From contig DOWL01000177.1 of NCBI GenBank assembly GCA_003519585.1, forward strand, positions 49,610 to 59,238: a stretch of DNA of 9,629 bases, written 5' to 3'. The position numbers were made by a program, and so were the translations under genes. Each line of letters starts with the position of its first letter. Positions within the stretch are counted from its first letter, which is position 1. Below the pieces are notes generated by a model. It ran no database searches and was not told the origin of the DNA. It saw only the letters and a list, made by a program, of their open reading frames with translations. The stretch comes from Nocardioides sp. Lineage in GTDB: Bacteria; Actinomycetota; Actinomycetes; Propionibacteriales; Nocardioidaceae. Below are positions 6,099 to 9,629 of the stretch, one piece after another.

Positions 6099-6151
6099 GG
6101 AGGGAGCGAAGCGACCCGGTCTTTCGCGGCGCAGCCGCGCGCCCGGCGATC
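6099..6151 (-). repeat. Interspersed hairpin-bearing repeat, copy 2
   Basis: On the minus strand this reads like copy 1 (26-76) does on the plus strand. It has a CGATCG core (6147-6152), a GC-rich hairpin (6125-6139), then the 27-mer 6125 down to 6099, which differs from copy 1 at one base. The hairpin stem sequence differs from copy 1 but is perfectly paired in both. It starts about ten bases after the glnD stop codon, in the direction of glnD transcription. Confidence 0.6.
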
Positions 6152-6157
6152 GCCGGG
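6125..6157 (-). terminator. Double hairpin after glnD, likely operon terminator
   Basis: Two perfect stem-loops follow the glnD stop on the minus strand. The first, at 6142-6157, is a 16-bp perfect palindrome (CCCGGC, GATC, GCCGGG). The second, at 6125-6139, has six-base arms CGCGGC/GCCGCG around three bases. No T-run follows. Their position suggests termination or 3' end protection of the amtB-glnK-glnD mRNA. They form one end of the interspersed repeat. Confidence 0.55.
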
Positions 6158-6161
6158 GTAT

Positions 6162-8387
6162 TCAGCCGGCTAGAGCCTCTCGTACGGCGTGCGCGGCCTC
6201 CGCGGCGCGGGTCTCGCTCAGCACACCGGCGGCTGCCTCCTGGAGATAGAAGACGTCCACGGCCTGAGGTCCCAGCGTGTCGACGTGGGCGGAGCGGACC
6301 GCGATGTCGAGCCGGGCGAGGGCGGCGCAGACGAGGTAGACCACGCCCGGGCGGTCGGCGGCGCGGACCTCCAGCACCGTGGCCGTCGACGATGCCTCGG
6401 GGCGTACGACGACCGTCGGCGCCAGGGCTCGGTCGCCGGCCGGGGCCAACCGCGGCGCCGGATCGAGCCGGCCATCCATGATGGCGTCGTAGCGCTGGCG
6501 CAGCAGTCCGGCCTCGACATGGTCGTCGGCGAGTTCCCAGACCGAGACGCCGTACTGGTCCTGCGACCACACCCGAGCCGCGCGGACCCCGATCCGCTGG
6601 AGGGCCAGGATCGCGGCGAAGTCGGCCAGCAGCCCGACCCGGTCGGGTGCGATGAGCGTGACCCGGGAGCCGTCGCCGGCCGGCGCCACCTCGATCGAGA
6701 TGCCACCGGTGCGCACCTCGTGCGGCAGGTCGACGATCTCGTTGTCCACCTGAGGCAGCGCCGAGCCACTCGTGAGCGCCGCCCTGGTCCGGCGGGACAG
6801 GTCGAGGATGAGCCCGGAGCGCCACGAGGACCACGCCTTCGGAGAAGCCGCGCGGGCATCCGCCTCGCTGAGCACGGTGAGGAGATCCAGTGCCTCGACC
6901 GTTCCGAGGCGGGAGGCGAGCACCTCGACAGTGGCCGGGTCGTCCGGGTCGCGGGTGGTCGCCGTGTCGGCGAGCAACAGGTGCCAGCGAACCAGCAGGG
7001 CGATCAGCTCCACGGCGTCGGTGTCGAAGCCCATCCGGGTCGCGATGACCCTGGCGATGGGCTCACCGGCGACGCTGTGCGCGGTGAGACCGCCCTTTCC
7101 GATGTCGTGCAGCAGGGCGGCGACCATGAGCACATCGGGCCGCCCGACCTGGCGGATCAGCGCCGCGGCCTCGATGCAGGTCTCGACGACATGCCGGTCG
7201 ACGGTGAACCGGTGGATCGCCGAGGCGTGCGGGAGCAACCGGATCCGCTCCCACTCGGGCAGGATCGCGGCCAACGCCCCGGTCTCCTCGAGCGTCTCCC
7301 AAGTGCCGAGCAGCCCCGGCCCCGAGGCCAGCAGCCGGACCAGCAGTCGGCGCGCCTCCGGCGGCCACGGATCGGGCAGCGGTGCGCACTCCCGCACGAG
7401 CCGCGCGGCGGTCGCCGGGGCGAGGACGACGTCCCGCTCGGCCGCCTCGACGGCCGCCCGGAGCAGGAGCCCGGGATCCTCGGCCGGCCGGGCCTTGCGG
7501 TCGAGCACGATCTCGTTGGCCGCCAGCGCCACCCCCGGCGCCAGGGGCGTGAGCGAGGGTCGGCGTACGCCGACGTGCGCTGGCCGCGCGAGCGCGTCGT
7601 CCACCCGGCGCCAGGTGAGGCGGGAGAGATGGGTGATCCGCCGGCCGAGCTCGCGCACGTGCATCTGCGCGGCGCGGGCATCCGCCACTCCCAGCCTGGG
7701 AGCGAGCTCGCTCCACAGCTCGGGCACGACCCGGTCGGTGGCCCGCCCGGACAGATCCTGGACGTGGTCGCGAACGTCGAGCAGCGCGAGGCGGCTGCGC
7801 TCCAGCTCGGCGTGGGGTACGTCGACCAGCCAGGTGGCGACCAGCGTCCGCAGGACAGTGGCGTCGCGCACCCCACCCTCCGCCTCCTTGAGGTCCGGGA
7901 CCGACTCGTGCGCCAACTCGCCCATCAGCCGCTGCCGCTTGCGGACCAACTCGTGCAGCGCGGGCAGCCGCTCTCGCGCGTGCCGCCGCCAGTGCGCCAG
8001 CATCGTGGTCCGCAGCCGCAGCGTCAGGCTGGGGTCGCCGGCCACGTGTCGGACGTCCAGCAGTCCGGAGGCCACCCGGAGGTCGCTGTCCGCGGCCGAG
8101 ACCATCTCCGGCAGCGAGCGCACAGCGTGATCGAGGCTCGAGCCGGAGTCCCAGAGCGGGTACCACACCTGCTCGGCCACCCGGTGCAGCTCGCCGGGGT
8201 CGGTGGGACCGTCCGGGTCGCTGACCAGCACCAGGTCGAGGTCGGAGTACGGCGCGAGCTCGGCTCGGCCGTAGCCGCCCACCGCGACCAATGCGGAACC
8301 GGCGTCGGGAGCCCCGACGCCGGTCCACGCCTTCATGCACAGGGCGTCCGCGTCCGCCGTACGCCGGGCGCGCTCCTGCGCCGTCAC
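6162..8387 (-). CDS. glnD: PII-modifying nucleotidyltransferase / nucleotidyl-removing enzyme GlnD
   Basis: The 741-residue protein modifies PII (GlnK) on its T-loop tyrosine and removes the group again, reporting nitrogen status; studied actinobacterial relatives adenylylate rather than uridylylate PII. The nucleotidyltransferase domain has GGYGRAELAPYSDLDLVLV (37-55), with D49 and D51 as metal ligands. The HD hydrolase domain shows RFTVDRHV (393-400), LLHDIGKGG (425-433) and a downstream RWHLLLAD (467-474). Two C-terminal ACT domains, glutamine sensors in this family, start near 574 (PDRVGLLADF) and 671 (ADRPGVVYLV). It is shorter than enterobacterial GlnD, as is usual in actinobacteria. 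GTG at 8387 is preferred, four bases after the glnK stop with GGAGG 12 bases upstream. An in-frame GTG at 8417 would overlap glnK by 26 bases and has no better binding site. Confidence 0.94.
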   Translation of the reverse strand: MTAQERARRTADADALCMKAWTGVGAPDAGSALVAVGGYGRAELAPYSDLDLVLVSDPDGPTDPGELHRVAEQVWYPLWDSGSSLDHAVRSLPEMVSAADSDLRVASGLLDVRHVAGDPSLTLRLRTTMLAHWRRHARERLPALHELVRKRQRLMGELAHESVPDLKEAEGGVRDATVLRTLVATWLVDVPHAELERSRLALLDVRDHVQDLSGRATDRVVPELWSELAPRLGVADARAAQMHVRELGRRITHLSRLTWRRVDDALARPAHVGVRRPSLTPLAPGVALAANEIVLDRKARPAEDPGLLLRAAVEAAERDVVLAPATAARLVRECAPLPDPWPPEARRLLVRLLASGPGLLGTWETLEETGALAAILPEWERIRLLPHASAIHRFTVDRHVVETCIEAAALIRQVGRPDVLMVAALLHDIGKGGLTAHSVAGEPIARVIATRMGFDTDAVELIALLVRWHLLLADTATTRDPDDPATVEVLASRLGTVEALDLLTVLSEADARAASPKAWSSWRSGLILDLSRRTRAALTSGSALPQVDNEIVDLPHEVRTGGISIEVAPAGDGSRVTLIAPDRVGLLADFAAILALQRIGVRAARVWSQDQYGVSVWELADDHVEAGLLRQRYDAIMDGRLDPAPRLAPAGDRALAPTVVVRPEASSTATVLEVRAADRPGVVYLVCAALARLDIAVRSAHVDTLGPQAVDVFYLQEAAAGVLSETRAAEAAHAVREALAG

Positions 8388-8391
8388 GCCG

Positions 8392-9629
<1,238 letters not shown>

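Larger units (their letters stand above)
5952..6161. other. Intergenic region between glnD and ffh
   Basis: No gene is supported in these 210 bases. Read in the direction of transcription (minus strand), it holds two strong hairpins just after glnD, the interspersed repeat (6151 down to 6099), a perfect 12-bp palindrome GCATCGCGATGC (6040-6051), and then the possible ffh -10 and ribosome binding site. Confidence 0.6.

Noticed and set aside
5952..6161. SRP RNA or another structured RNA gene near ffh
   Set aside because: No GGAA-tetraloop helix with the conserved SRP RNA features was seen. The structure present is explained by the repeat and terminator-like hairpins.

Overview
The window is about 9.6 kb of very GC-rich DNA (third codon positions almost all G or C, frequent GTG starts, one TTG start, leaderless-type promoters). 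It comes from a high-GC actinobacterium. The gene content and protein style fit Nocardioides or a close relative, but the genus is an inference. Eight protein genes are supported, mostly chromosomal housekeeping genes, and no mobile-element gene, RNA gene or CRISPR array was seen.

Left part (1-3450): a secreted family 3 glycoside hydrolase (minus strand) is divergent from a ROK-family repressor/sugar-sensor gene (plus strand). The 173-bp gap between them holds a good -35/-10 for the hydrolase. An 18-bp imperfect palindrome overlaps that -35 and is a natural candidate operator. The repressor gene appears to be leaderless. The likely logic is sugar-responsive control of extracellular beta-glucoside breakdown.

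Middle (3451-4373): the ROK gene converges on a small NYN/PIN-like nuclease gene. The whole 98-bp gap is filled by two near-identical palindromic elements that look like a bidirectional terminator. Upstream of the NYN gene on the same strand is a 90-residue protein of unknown function.

Right part (4374-9629, all minus strand): amtB (cut by the window edge), glnK and glnD form a tight nitrogen-sensing operon of ammonium channel, PII signal protein and PII-modifying enzyme. It is followed after 210 bp by ffh, the signal recognition particle GTPase. amtB and glnK overlap as GTGA, and glnK and glnD are 4 bp apart with the preferred start. This gene order is well known in actinobacteria.

The least expected signals are non-coding. 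A roughly 51-53-bp element occurs at 26-76 and, inverted, at 6099-6151, with a hairpin whose sequence differs between copies but whose pairing is kept. A 17-mer carries the stop codon of both the hydrolase and glnD. The convergent intergenic space holds the tandem palindromes. No clearly new enzyme system is visible. The repeat families are the best lead.
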